NCBI RefSeq assembly: GCF_050434145.1
Contig: NZ_JBNPVX010000010.1
Span: forward strand, 1 to 64,000
Direction: 5' to 3'
DNA: 64,000 nucleotides
Origin: JAISST01 sp050434145
GTDB taxonomy: Bacteria > Fusobacteriota > Fusobacteriia > Fusobacteriales > Fusobacteriaceae
Part shown: positions 18,101 through 26,634 of the stretch, piece after piece
Layout: each line of letters starts with the position of its first letter
Position numbering within the stretch: the first letter of the stretch is position 1
Translations under genes and position numbers: made by a program
The notes under the pieces: model-generated
Seen by the model: only the letters and a program-made list of their open reading frames with translations
Told to the model about the DNA's origin: nothing
Database searches by the model: none

Positions 18101-19258
18101 TTAATTGTTTTTATTTGAATCTTTTTTACTTCTTAATATGAACTTGGTAATTTCAGCTGGCACTCCCAATCTTATAGGAAATCCACACCAAAGGCTAGTA
18201 CCATTACTTACATAAAGTTTCATGTTACCAACATCATACCATCTAGATACATACCCATTATTATGACGAGCAATATATCTGTCCAGACCTAGTACCATTC
18301 CACCATGGGTATGTCCAGAAAGTTGTAAATCGATATTATATTTGGCATTTTTAGGTGCAAATTCAGGCCTGTGGTCTAATAAAAGAGTAACATTATTCTT
18401 GTTTATACCTTTAGTGGCTTTTACAATATCAGGTCCAATTAATTTACTTCTTGTTCCTTGAATATCATTAATACCAATAATAGTAATAAAGTTCCCATTA
18501 ATATTAATATTTTTATGCTGATTGACTAGTATTTTGATCCCTAACTCATCAAATTTTTTAAGCCATTTATGATGGTCAAGATAAAAATCATGATTTCCTA
18601 GAGAACCAAATATTCCGTATTTAGATTTTAGATTTTTCAAAGGTTCTACATCATTAGTTCTATTTTTGACAGAGCCATCAATCATATCACCATTAAACAA
18701 GATTAGATCAGGATTTAACTTATTTACTTTTTTTACAACTCCTTCCACAAAAGAGTGATTGTTCAGTGCACTTGAGTGCAAATCAGCAATTAATATGATT
18801 GTAGTACCATCAAGTTCTTTAGGTAGCTTATCAAAATATACTTCTTGTACTTTTACATTAGGAACCTTTACAGCTTCCCAAACAGAAAAAGCACCTAGAA
18901 AATAACAAAAAATTAAGGTGAAAAGCTGAAATTTTCTTATTGAAAAAATATTTCTAATTTTTTTACCAAAAATTCCAACTATTAATCGAATTATTAAAAA
19001 AATATCTTTAAACAATGTTAAGAAAGTTAAAAGGCAGAGGCTTGATAGTAGCCATGGATATATTATCATTATAATTCGAGGTAATTCTGGTGAAAACCAA
19101 AGTCCACCAAATTTTCTATAAAAATTAAACATTTGTGATGAAAATAAAAGAATTATAATCAGCATAATTTTTCCTATTTTTCTTATTTTCATTGGCAACA
19201 CAAAGCTTATACAAGTATATATTGACAAAAAAATAAAGATTTTTCTCATATTTCCCAT
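18101..19258 (-). CDS. Membrane-anchored metallophosphoesterase
   Basis: 385 residues. The N-terminal ~135 residues hold about four transmembrane helices. The calcineurin-type domain follows with all metal motifs: LIADLHSS, NGDMIDG, GNHDFY and GHTHGG. It resembles YkuE/YaeI-type phosphoesterases, which act on lipid head-group substrates in some species. It appears to be a single gene, with a 76-bp gap to the FAD oxidoreductase upstream. Confidence 0.88.
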   Translation of the reverse strand: MGNMRKIFIFLSIYTCISFVLPMKIRKIGKIMLIIILLFSSQMFNFYRKFGGLWFSPELPRIIMIIYPWLLSSLCLLTFLTLFKDIFLIIRLIVGIFGKKIRNIFSIRKFQLFTLIFCYFLGAFSVWEAVKVPNVKVQEVYFDKLPKELDGTTIILIADLHSSALNNHSFVEGVVKKVNKLNPDLILFNGDMIDGSVKNRTNDVEPLKNLKSKYGIFGSLGNHDFYLDHHKWLKKFDELGIKILVNQHKNININGNFITIIGINDIQGTRSKLIGPDIVKATKGINKNNVTLLLDHRPEFAPKNAKYNIDLQLSGHTHGGMVLGLDRYIARHNNGYVSRWYDVGNMKLYVSNGTSLWCGFPIRLGVPAEITKFILRSKKDSNKNN

Positions 19259-19334
19259 ATTTAATTTAGTCTCCTTACATCATATTGAAATAACTATATC
19301 ATGTTATTGTGTCCTAGATATGATTAAAAATCAT

Positions 19335-20414
19335 TTATTTTAAATATTCTTTATTGGAGAAAATACCAGTTCTTATAATTAAATTTCGTATAGCAGGATT
19401 ATACATTAATTTGGCTTTGAACCATTTTAATTTTAATGAAAATATAATGCTTTTGGTTCTATTGTAATATCTTTTTAGTCCTTTATTCAATCCATATTTG
19501 TTTAACGAGTCAGCTAATAAAAATCCTGTTTTCAATGCAAAACTTATTCCCTCAGATGAACTAGGACTGATAAAACCTGCACTTTCACCTATTAATGGAA
19601 TAGTTCCAAGGCCAGCAAAAGGTGTTTTCAGATCAGGTCTTCTGATTATAGTCCCTTCTCCACGAATAAATTCTCCTAGGATCCCTTCTTTTTCTCTTAT
19701 TTTTTTCTCAAGTAAGTCAAATTTTTTATTAGCATTATTATTCTTATCAGTTACCCTACCAAGAATACTTCCCAAGATTACTTCATCATTTTTCTCTATA
19801 ATCCATGAATAGTAGTTATTAATTTCTTTGTCAAAGATTGCATAGTGATGCGGAAGATCTTGAATTTTTTTGTATATTTTTTGTATAGAAATATACCTAT
19901 TTTCTTCATGAGGATTTATTTCTTCAGAGACTTTGGAGTTTCCTCCATCTGCCCCTACCAATATTTTACATTGTGCAAAATAAAGTTTACCATGCATTCT
20001 GTATCTAATAGTGTGTAGATTCTTTTCTCTCTTGAAATCCAAATAAATTGCATCTGTGATGATTTCAACATGACTAGAAGCCTGAGAAAGTAAAAAGTGA
20101 TCAAATTTTTCTCTATCCAAATTAACATAGTTATGTCCGTATCTTTTAGAAATATTATTATCATAGTCTAAAACTTTAGTATTAAAAACTTGAGGATTAA
20201 CCAAGATATCAGTAGGAATTATATAGTTAAGACTTGATAGCAATTTCTGAGCTTTTTCATTAAGAAGTCCACCACAAGATTTAATATGAAAATTGTTTTT
20301 ATTTGCATAGTTTCTTTTATCTAAAAGCAATACCTTGTACTTTTTATCAATAAACCTAGCAAAAGTAGCTCCACTAGGTCCACCACCTATTACGATTATG
20401 TCATATATAGCCAT
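19335..20414 (-). CDS. FAD-dependent oxidoreductase, geranylgeranyl reductase-like
   Basis: The ATG at 20414 is chosen because GGAGG lies just before it; this gives 359 residues. The N-terminal FAD motif VIGGGPSGATFARFI is followed by the FixC/geranylgeranyl-reductase pattern: SCGGLLNEKAQKLL, LVGADGGNSKV, and IGESAGFISPSSSEGISFA. Substrate unknown; the family acts on isoprenoid or polyketide double bonds. It is transcribed away from the met genes and separated from them by repeat copy A. Confidence 0.82.
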   Translation of the reverse strand: MAIYDIIVIGGGPSGATFARFIDKKYKVLLLDKRNYANKNNFHIKSCGGLLNEKAQKLLSSLNYIIPTDILVNPQVFNTKVLDYDNNISKRYGHNYVNLDREKFDHFLLSQASSHVEIITDAIYLDFKREKNLHTIRYRMHGKLYFAQCKILVGADGGNSKVSEEINPHEENRYISIQKIYKKIQDLPHHYAIFDKEINNYYSWIIEKNDEVILGSILGRVTDKNNNANKKFDLLEKKIREKEGILGEFIRGEGTIIRRPDLKTPFAGLGTIPLIGESAGFISPSSSEGISFALKTGFLLADSLNKYGLNKGLKRYYNRTKSIIFSLKLKWFKAKLMYNPAIRNLIIRTGIFSNKEYLK

Positions 20415-20441
20415 TTTTTCCTCCTGTTTACACACACTGAT

Positions 20442-20597
20442 AAGCTGTTGCCAAACTATTTTTTTATTTTTAAAATTTAAGCTTTTATTGTTTTTTTTAT
20501 TCTTTTTTTCTACAATCAAGCTATACTCATGTACTATTAAAATATAGCAAAAATAATAGGGAAAAAGCTATATTTTGCAACTGTTTAGCAAATCATA
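20442..20597. repeat. Interspersed repeat, copy A
   Basis: Starts AAGCTGTTGCCAAACTATTT and contains the T-rich core ATTCTTTTTTTC, then CAAGCTATACTC. It ends ATTTTGCAACTGTTTAGC. The two ends form an imperfect inverted repeat around GTTGC...GCAAC. The left 80 bp are closely similar to copy C at 34.9 kb. No coding potential. Confidence 0.65.
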
Positions 20598-20606
20598 ATT
20601 TAAACA

Positions 20607-20638
20607 ATAAAAAAGATGTTATTATTATAATAACATCT
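20607..20638 (-). terminator. Terminator of the metNIQQ operon
   Basis: A perfect 25-nt palindrome (AGATGTTATTAT...ATAATAACATCT) at 20614-20638 reads into TTTTTTATTG on the minus strand, 16 bp after the second metQ stop. Confidence 0.85.
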
Positions 20639-20653
20639 ATATTATACCATATA

Positions 20654-21424
20654 TTAGAAAACTGGTATATATGCACCTTTAAATTTTTCTATAATAAACT
20701 CTTTTACTTTTTCAGTCTGAAAATGTTTCACTATCTTTTGAATATCTTCTCTATTTTCATCACCCTTTCTTACTACAAAGACATTAACATAAGGAGACTC
20801 TTTATCTTCTATAATAAGATTATCATCTATAGGTGAAAAACCAGCATCTACAGCATAATTTCCATTTATTACAGCAGCATCAAGGTCATCTATAGTACGG
20901 GGTAATTGGGCAGCTTCTAGTTCATTGAATTTGAAGTTTTTTGGATTTTCTATAATATCAATTGGTGTGCAAAGTAAGTTTGTAGGATCTTTTAATTTTA
21001 TTAATCCCTTGTTATGAAATAAAATAAGTGCTCTTCCTTCATTAGTAGGATCATTAGGTATTGCAATTGTAGCATTATTTGGTATTTCATCTATAGATTT
21101 ATATTTTTTAGAATATAATGCAATTGGGGTAATAAAAGTAATTCCAACTGGAACTAATTCTAGATTTCTATCCTTTATAAAATTTTCTAGATATGGAATA
21201 TGTTGAAATGCATTCACATCAATAGAACCATCAGCTAAAGCAAGGTTTGGAGTGACATAATCACTCATTTCTATAACTTCCACATCCAATCCATCATTTT
21301 TCAAATCTTCTTTAATAAATTCTATTATTTCTGGTACTGGAATAGGCGTAGTACCAAGTTTTACCTTTTGGCAGAATAAAAAACTTGATATTGTTAATGT
21401 TAATATAAATAAGACTTTTTTCAT
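20654..21424 (-). CDS. metQ: Methionine ABC transporter substrate-binding protein, second copy
   Basis: 256 residues, MetQ/NlpA family. Signal-like start MKKVLFILTLTISSFLFCQ, then KLGTTPIPVPEIIEFI, YVTPNLALADGSIDVNAFQHIPYL and ATIAIPNDPTNEGRAL. The Cys at about residue 18 follows Phe, so the lipobox is non-canonical. It is clearly paralogous to the adjacent upstream metQ. It lies 134 bp after that gene, and the gap contains degenerate repeat copy B. Confidence 0.92.
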   Translation of the reverse strand: MKKVLFILTLTISSFLFCQKVKLGTTPIPVPEIIEFIKEDLKNDGLDVEVIEMSDYVTPNLALADGSIDVNAFQHIPYLENFIKDRNLELVPVGITFITPIALYSKKYKSIDEIPNNATIAIPNDPTNEGRALILFHNKGLIKLKDPTNLLCTPIDIIENPKNFKFNELEAAQLPRTIDDLDAAVINGNYAVDAGFSPIDDNLIIEDKESPYVNVFVVRKGDENREDIQKIVKHFQTEKVKEFIIEKFKGAYIPVF

Positions 21425-21440
21425 AAAACCTCCTTAAATG

Positions 21441-21530
21441 CATAAAAAGCTTAATTTGTTAGTAAATTATTTTTTATTTGTAAAATTCAAGCTTCTGCTA
21501 TTTTCTTAATTTTTCTTTTCCTAACAGCCC
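21441..21530. repeat. Interspersed repeat, degenerate copy B
   Basis: Contains AAATTATTTTTTATTTGTAA, then ATTCAAGCTTCTGCTATTTT, aligning with the left ~85 bp of copies A and C. The right half and inverted end are absent. It fills the gap between the two metQ genes. Confidence 0.45.
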
Positions 21531-21558
21531 ACTAAAAATAAAAATCTTTTAGTATTTT

Positions 21559-22332
21559 TTAGAATGCAGGAACAACCCCACCTTTATACTTTTCTTTGAT
21601 AAAGTTTTTAATTTTTTCACTGTGTAAAGCTTTTATTAGCTTTTGAATATCTTCCTTATTCTCATCCCCAGTTCTTACTGTAATAATATTTACATAAGGA
21701 GATTCTTTATCTTCCAATAACAAAGCATCTTCCAAAGGATTTAGATTTGCATCAAGAGCATAATTACCATTGATTATAGCAGCATCAACATCAGTTAAGG
21801 ATCTTGGTAATTGAGCAGCTTCTAAAGGTTGAAACTTAAAGTTTTTTGGATTTTCAATTACATCCAATTCTGTTGCACTAAGATTTGTTGGATCTTTAAG
21901 TTTTATAATATTATTGTTATGCAGCAATATCAAAGCTCTTCCACCATTTGTAGCATCATTGGGAATAGCAATAGTAGCTTTTTCTGGCAATTCTTCCAGT
22001 TTTTTATGTTTAGCAGAGTATACCCCAAGAGGCTCTACATGAATTTTACCAGCAGAAGCTAATTTTAAATTTCTTTCTTCTGCAAATTGCACCATATAAG
22101 GAACATGTTGAAAAAAATTGGCATCAAGTTCACCATCAGAGAGAGCAATATTTGGTGTGACATAATCAGTAAATTCTATAATTTTTAATTCTACTCCATC
22201 AGCTTTTAGGTCATCCTTTATTAATTCTAACAATTCTGAATGTGGTACAGGTGTCGCACCTATTTTTAAAATTCCAGCAGATGCTGAAAGTGATAATACT
22301 ACTGATACTATTGCAATTAATAATTTTTTCAT
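21559..22332 (-). CDS. metQ: Methionine ABC transporter substrate-binding protein
   Basis: 257 residues from the ATG at 22332, which follows GGAGGTAG. Signal peptide MKKLLIAIVSVVLSLSASA precedes GILKIGATPVPHSELLELI. There is no Cys after the signal, so the mature protein is predicted soluble and periplasmic, not lipid-anchored, which suits a two-membrane cell. MetQ hallmarks include DYVTPNIALSDGELDANFFQHVPYM and ATNGGRALILLH. It follows metI by about 58 bp. Confidence 0.94.
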   Translation of the reverse strand: MKKLLIAIVSVVLSLSASAGILKIGATPVPHSELLELIKDDLKADGVELKIIEFTDYVTPNIALSDGELDANFFQHVPYMVQFAEERNLKLASAGKIHVEPLGVYSAKHKKLEELPEKATIAIPNDATNGGRALILLHNNNIIKLKDPTNLSATELDVIENPKNFKFQPLEAAQLPRSLTDVDAAIINGNYALDANLNPLEDALLLEDKESPYVNIITVRTGDENKEDIQKLIKALHSEKIKNFIKEKYKGGVVPAF

Positions 22333-22390
22333 TTTTACTACCTCCAACGACTTTTTACTATACAAAATTAATTTTATGCAGAAATTTTCA

Positions 22391-23050
22391 TTATCTATTT
22401 TTCTTTGATGCTCTTACAAGGATATTTCCTAACATTTGTATCCCCTGTACTAAAAGTACAATTACCACCACAGCAGCCAATCTTACATCTGGCATGTTTC
22501 TTTGATAACCATAACGAATAGCCAAATCCCCAAGTCCGCCAGCACCTATTACACCAGCTATTGCAGAAAAACCAATCAAGCTTATTATTGTCATGATTAT
22601 ACCATGTATGATCTGTGGCATAGCTTCTGGAATCATTACCTTTTTAACAATAGACCAGTTACTAGCTCCCATACTTTCACTTGCTTCAATGAGACCTTTG
22701 TCCACTTCTCCTAATGCACCTTCTATGAGCCTTGCTACAAATGGTGCTGCTGATAACGATAATGGAACAATTGCAGCAGTATTTCCAATAGTAGTACCTA
22801 CGATTTTTTTAGTAATAGGCATTAGATACACCATTAAGATAACAAATGGAATAGATCTAAAAACATTTACAAAAATTCCAAGTATTTTGTTTAAGGTTGG
22901 CATTTCAGAAATTCCATCCTTTTTTGTGGTTACTAATAATATCCCAATAGGAAATCCTATAATGGTAGCAAATATAGTAGAGAAAAATACCATAAAAAGT
23001 GTTTGTCCCAAAGATATTTTAGTAAGATCTAATATTTTACTCAATTCCAT
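22391..23050 (-). CDS. metI: Methionine ABC transporter permease
   Basis: 219 residues with about five transmembrane helices. It carries the EAA-type loop EASESMGASNWSIVKKVMIPEAMPQIIHG that docks with the ATPase, and the MetI ending IGAGGLGDLAIRYGYQR. The start overlaps the metN end by 14 bp and has a GAGGTG site inside metN. Confidence 0.96.
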   Translation of the reverse strand: MELSKILDLTKISLGQTLFMVFFSTIFATIIGFPIGILLVTTKKDGISEMPTLNKILGIFVNVFRSIPFVILMVYLMPITKKIVGTTIGNTAAIVPLSLSAAPFVARLIEGALGEVDKGLIEASESMGASNWSIVKKVMIPEAMPQIIHGIIMTIISLIGFSAIAGVIGAGGLGDLAIRYGYQRNMPDVRLAAVVVIVLLVQGIQMLGNILVRASKKNR

Positions 23051-24050
23051 TATATATCACCTCTGTAAATACTCCTTCTTCATTAAACCACTTTAATGTT
23101 TTATTTTGTTGCTCAAGTTCTCCATTAAGTTCTACAATTAAGTGACCTACATTCATTGTAGCAAGATTTTCAATAGTACCACCTATAATATTCATATCTA
23201 TATTGAAAGTTCTTGCAGCTTTTGTAATAATGGGATCACCAACATTTGGTCCTAAGAAATTGAGCTTAGCTATAATTCTATTTTTGTGCTTAATGAATTC
23301 AACTTTTTCTTGAGAGGAATTAGGTAAATGTGCAATCAATTCTTTAGTAATTTCTTCTTTTGGACTTGAAAATATATGATGTACACCGCCATTTTCCACT
23401 ATCTGTCCATTAGACATTACAGCTACTTTATTACAAGTGTCTCTGATGACTTCCATTTGATGAGTAATCATAAGAACAGTAAGTCCTAGTTTCTTCTGAA
23501 TGTCCTTTATTAAGTCAAGTATAGATTTTGTAGTCTTAGGATCTAGTGCAGAAGTAGCCTCATCAGATAATAATATGTCAGGATGATTTGCCAGAGCTCT
23601 TGCAATAGCAACTCTTTGCTTCTGACCACCACTTAGTTGACTAGGATAAGATTTTGCTTTATCACTTAATTCAACTAATTCTAATAATTCACCAACTCTT
23701 ATTTTTATATCGCTTTTTTTATAATTGGCAATTTCCAGAGCAAATGCTACATTATCTTCGACATTTCGAGAAGATAATAAATTAAAATGCTGAAAAATCA
23801 TTCCAATTTTTTTTCTTTTATTTAAAAGCTCACTTTTGGTGATACCTGTTATATTTAAATTATTAATTATGATATTTCCACTAGTAGGTTCTTCTAGTCT
23901 ATTCACCATTCTTATTAAAGATGACTTTCCAGCACCACTTAATCCTATTATTCCATATATATCACCCTTCTTTACTTCAAGGTTAACATTTTTTACAGCA
24001 TGAAATCCATTTGGATATATTTTATTAAGTTTTTCAAGTTTTATCATCAT
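23037..24050 (-). CDS. metN: Methionine ABC transporter ATP-binding protein
   Basis: 337 residues from the ATG at 24050, which follows GTGGGG. Walker A GLSGAGKSS, Q-loop QHFNLL, signature LSGGQKQR, Walker B DILLSDEAT and the H-loop histidine ITHQ are intact. The C-terminal ~90 residues form the NIL domain that senses methionine. First gene of the operon controlled by the SAM-I riboswitch. Confidence 0.97.
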   Translation of the reverse strand: MMIKLEKLNKIYPNGFHAVKNVNLEVKKGDIYGIIGLSGAGKSSLIRMVNRLEEPTSGNIIINNLNITGITKSELLNKRKKIGMIFQHFNLLSSRNVEDNVAFALEIANYKKSDIKIRVGELLELVELSDKAKSYPSQLSGGQKQRVAIARALANHPDILLSDEATSALDPKTTKSILDLIKDIQKKLGLTVLMITHQMEVIRDTCNKVAVMSNGQIVENGGVHHIFSSPKEEITKELIAHLPNSSQEKVEFIKHKNRIIAKLNFLGPNVGDPIITKAARTFNIDMNIIGGTIENLATMNVGHLIVELNGELEQQNKTLKWFNEEGVFTEVIYNGIE

Positions 24051-24205
24051 ATAACCCCACAATTCATTTATTTATAAAAAGCATTATTAACTATTTAGAT
24101 TATTGGCCGCAAAGCGGCATACTAAAAATCACATTTTTCTTATTAGTGGTATTATATATATTCATTTTATTTTACAATCTCCTTTTATGTTTATTTTTAT
24201 GGAAA
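24051..24205 (-). other. metN leader after the riboswitch
   Basis: About 155 nt between the riboswitch terminator and metN. It includes a short perfect GCCGC-TTT-GCGGC stem at 24107-24119 without a T-run. No gene is seen. Confidence 0.4.
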
Positions 24206-24239
24206 TAAAAAATCTCTATACTTTTAGATGTATAGAGAT
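24206..24239 (-). terminator. SAM riboswitch expression-platform terminator
   Basis: On the minus strand ATCTCTATA pairs with TATAGAGAT and is followed by TTTTTTATTT. It is positioned after the SAM-I aptamer and before metN. Confidence 0.9.
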
Positions 24240-24261
24240 AAAAAAATTATGACTTTTCTCT

Positions 24262-24350
24262 AGTCCATCTTTCTGGAGTTAGCACCACACTCTAAAAGCA
24301 GGTTGCTGAAACATCATTGGGCCAGTCCCTCAGTTTCTCTGGATGGTTTG
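24262..24350 (-). ncRNA. SAM-I riboswitch (S box)
   Basis: The minus-strand RNA contains CCATCCAGAGAAACTGAGGG, then ACTGGCCCAATGATG, then CAGCAACC, GTGTGGTGCTAACTCC and closing GATGG. These are the S-box core blocks in order. It controls metNIQQ by premature termination when SAM is plentiful. Confidence 0.96.
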
Positions 24351-24362
24351 TAATTAAAAATT

Positions 24363-24391
24363 ATAATATACTTTTTTGTATAATTTGTCAA
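24363..24391 (-). promoter_or_regulatory. met operon promoter
   Basis: Minus strand TTGACA at 24391-24386, a 17-base spacer, and TATTAT at 24368-24363. It lies just upstream of the S-box aptamer. Confidence 0.8.
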
Positions 24392-24535
24392 TAGAAAATT
24401 TTTATAAAAATTATGAAAATAATTTTTTTCTTAGAGATTTAGTAATATATCATAATAAATTATTTTAAAAAACTAATAATATAAAAGATTCTATTGCAAA
24501 TTTTCTAAATTAGAATAAATTTATAAAAGAATAAC

Positions 24536-24564
24536 TTGAAAAAAAAGTAATTATTTTATATAAT
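24536..24564 (+). promoter_or_regulatory. Promoter of the flavo-diiron gene
   Basis: TTGAAA (24536-24541), a 17-base spacer, TATAAT (24559-24564), then AAAGGAG before the ATG at 24599. Confidence 0.65.
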
Positions 24565-24598
24565 TGTGTGATATGAATTATTCAAAGGAGAAATAAAA

Positions 24599-25798
24599 AT
24601 GGTGAACTCAGTGAATATTTCTAAAAATATTAGTTGGATAGGTGTTAATGATCAGATTACAGAAAGATTTGAAAATTACATTCCTATTCCCAATGGAGTT
24701 ACATACAATTCTTTTCTTATAGAAGATGAAAAGATTTGCATAATTGATGGTGTTCATTGCAATGCCTTAGATTTATATTTAGAAAAAATAACTTCTATTA
24801 TTGGAAATAAAAAAATAGATTATATTGTAATCAATCATGTGGAACCTGATCATTCCAGTGCTCTAAAAGGATTAGTGAAGACATATCCTGATATAAAAAT
24901 AATAGGAAATGCTAAGACTTTATCTATGCTTAATGCATTTGATTATAAAATTTCGATGAAAAATTTTATTTCTATGAAAGAAGGAGAGGAATTAGACCTA
25001 GGAACTCATAAACTTACTTTTGCTATGATGCCAATGGTACATTGGCCAGAATCAATGGTTACTTATGATAAAACTTCTAAAATTCTTTTTTCCAATGATG
25101 CTTTTGGAGGATTTGGTACATTAAATGGTGGTATATTTGATGATGAAATAGATTTTAATAACTATGAAATAGATTTGAGAAAATATTATTCTAATATTGT
25201 TGGCAAATATGGATCACAAGTTTTAAATATTTTGAAGAAAACTGAAAATCTTGATATTAAGCAAATTTGTCCATCTCATGGGATTCTATGGCGAAAAGAT
25301 ATTAAAAAAATAGTATCTTTATATAAAAAATGGGCATCATTTGAAGCAGAATCTAATGGAGTAGTAATTATATATGGAAGTATGTATGGAAATACTGCTA
25401 AGATGGCTGATATTTTGGGAAGAGAACTATCAAATAATGGAATAACAGAAGTTAAAATTTATGATGCTTCAAAGACTGATACCACGGATCTTGTTAGTGA
25501 AATATGGAAATACAAAGGACTATTAATTGGATCTTGTGCCCATAATATGTCTGTGTATCCCAAAATTGAACCACTTTTGCATAAACTTCTTAATTATGGA
25601 TTAAAAAATAGATATTTAGGGATTTTTGGTACTATGATGTGGAGTGGTGGTGGAGTAAAAGGAATCAGAGAATTTGCAAATAAATTATCAGGGTTAGAAG
25701 TAATTTGTGATGATATAGAAGTAAAAGGAACACCTAAAGAAGAAGATTTTGAAAAATTAGCTCTAATGGCTAAGTCCATGGCTGATAAATTGAAATAG
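24599..25798 (+). CDS. A-type flavoprotein (flavo-diiron protein, FprA family)
   Basis: 399 residues. The N-terminal metallo-beta-lactamase-like domain has the diiron ligands HVEPDH (His80, Glu82, Asp84, His85) and the later MVHWPESM and FSNDAFGGFG. The C-terminal flavodoxin domain starts near residue 255 with IYGSMYGNTAKMA. Such proteins reduce O2 to water or NO to N2O in anaerobes. Monocistronic, followed by tRNA-Arg. Confidence 0.93.
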   Translation: MVNSVNISKNISWIGVNDQITERFENYIPIPNGVTYNSFLIEDEKICIIDGVHCNALDLYLEKITSIIGNKKIDYIVINHVEPDHSSALKGLVKTYPDIKIIGNAKTLSMLNAFDYKISMKNFISMKEGEELDLGTHKLTFAMMPMVHWPESMVTYDKTSKILFSNDAFGGFGTLNGGIFDDEIDFNNYEIDLRKYYSNIVGKYGSQVLNILKKTENLDIKQICPSHGILWRKDIKKIVSLYKKWASFEAESNGVVIIYGSMYGNTAKMADILGRELSNNGITEVKIYDASKTDTTDLVSEIWKYKGLLIGSCAHNMSVYPKIEPLLHKLLNYGLKNRYLGIFGTMMWSGGGVKGIREFANKLSGLEVICDDIEVKGTPKEEDFEKLALMAKSMADKLK

Positions 25799-25810
25799 CT
25801 AGATACATGC

Positions 25811-25887
25811 GCTTCCTTGGCTCAATTGGATAGAGCATCTGACTTCGGATCAGAGGGTTGTGGGTTCGAATCCTGCAGGGAGCGCCA
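25811..25887 (+). tRNA. tRNA-Arg (anticodon UCG)
   Basis: 77 nt including an encoded CCA. Acceptor stem GCTTCCT/AGGGAGC (one G-U pair), D arm GCTC...GAGC, anticodon stem TCTGA/TCAGA with loop CTTCGGA (anticodon TCG), and T arm GTGGG-TTCGAAT-CCTGC. Discriminator base G. Confidence 0.95.
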
Positions 25888-25929
25888 AATATAGATAAAA
25901 TTTAAGTTTGAATAGATACGTCACGAGAC

Positions 25930-25953
25930 GCTCTCATTTTGAGAGCATTTTTT
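25930..25953 (+). terminator. Terminator after tRNA-Arg
   Basis: GCTCTCA-TTT-TGAGAGC stem at 25930-25946 followed by ATTTTTTTA. Confidence 0.85.
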
Positions 25954-26094
25954 ATTACTAAAAAAATGTGTAAAATTTATTTCTCAGTATTAACTTAATA
26001 AGCGTATGATATTGAGAAGTAAAAATATAATTAGAGATAATAAAAGATAACAAAAGGATACTGATAAATGAAATATTTGCTTTTCACCACCAAC

Positions 26095-26445
26095 TTAAAA
26101 TATCCAGCTATTAAGATAGGCAAAAAGAAACCAGCATATTCCAAAAATTAAAGCAATAATATTTTTAGTATAGTGGTTTCTTTTAGTCAAATAACATATG
26201 ATAGGAACACCACTTAGGCAATATACATCAATAAAACTTCCAACAGAAAATAGTGGAACATCAGGGCCAGATGTATTCATAATTTCTGATTCTACATATT
26301 TATCATGGATTTTAATTTTTACAGTATAGCCCCTATGAAAGTCATAATTTGTGACTTCAGCTTTGTATAATTGAGAAAAATGTCGCCAAGTTTTCCAAGC
26401 CAATGAAAAAAAAGTACAAACAATAAAAATTGCAGAGGAAATCAT
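26095..26445 (-). CDS. Small membrane protein, DUF3592-like
   Basis: 116 residues with a hydrophobic helix at each end (about 1-18 and 92-114) and a soluble loop resembling a DUF3592 beta domain (KAEVTNYDFHRGYTVKIKIHDKYVESEI). No strong ribosome site is seen, only a weak purine stretch. The function is unknown and it could be a marginal gene, but hydrophobic/soluble alternation argues for real coding. Confidence 0.5.
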   Translation of the reverse strand: MISSAIFIVCTFFSLAWKTWRHFSQLYKAEVTNYDFHRGYTVKIKIHDKYVESEIMNTSGPDVPLFSVGSFIDVYCLSGVPIICYLTKRNHYTKNIIALIFGICWFLFAYLNSWIF

Positions 26446-26546
26446 AGAATATCACATCCAGTTTTATCTTTATTTATATAGAGATTATACAATAATTTTG
26501 TTTAGAATAAAAGAAAAATCGAATAATGAGTTAATAAAGTGATTAT

Positions 26547-26575
26547 GAAAAAAGTTGAGAGATATTCTCTCAACT
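26547..26575 (-). terminator. Terminator of yeiH
   Basis: AGTTGAGAG / CTCTCAACT stem at 26553-26575 reading into TTTTTTC on the minus strand; TTTTTT also follows on the plus side. Confidence 0.8.
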
Positions 26576-26634
26576 AAAACTTTTTTATTGTTATGCTGTT
26601 AATATAAAGCATAGAGGTTAATAATCAAATCTGT

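Noticed and set aside
24107..24119. GCCGC-TTT-GCGGC stem in the metN leader as a terminator
   Set aside because: No T-run follows, and the true riboswitch terminator lies upstream at 24206-24239.
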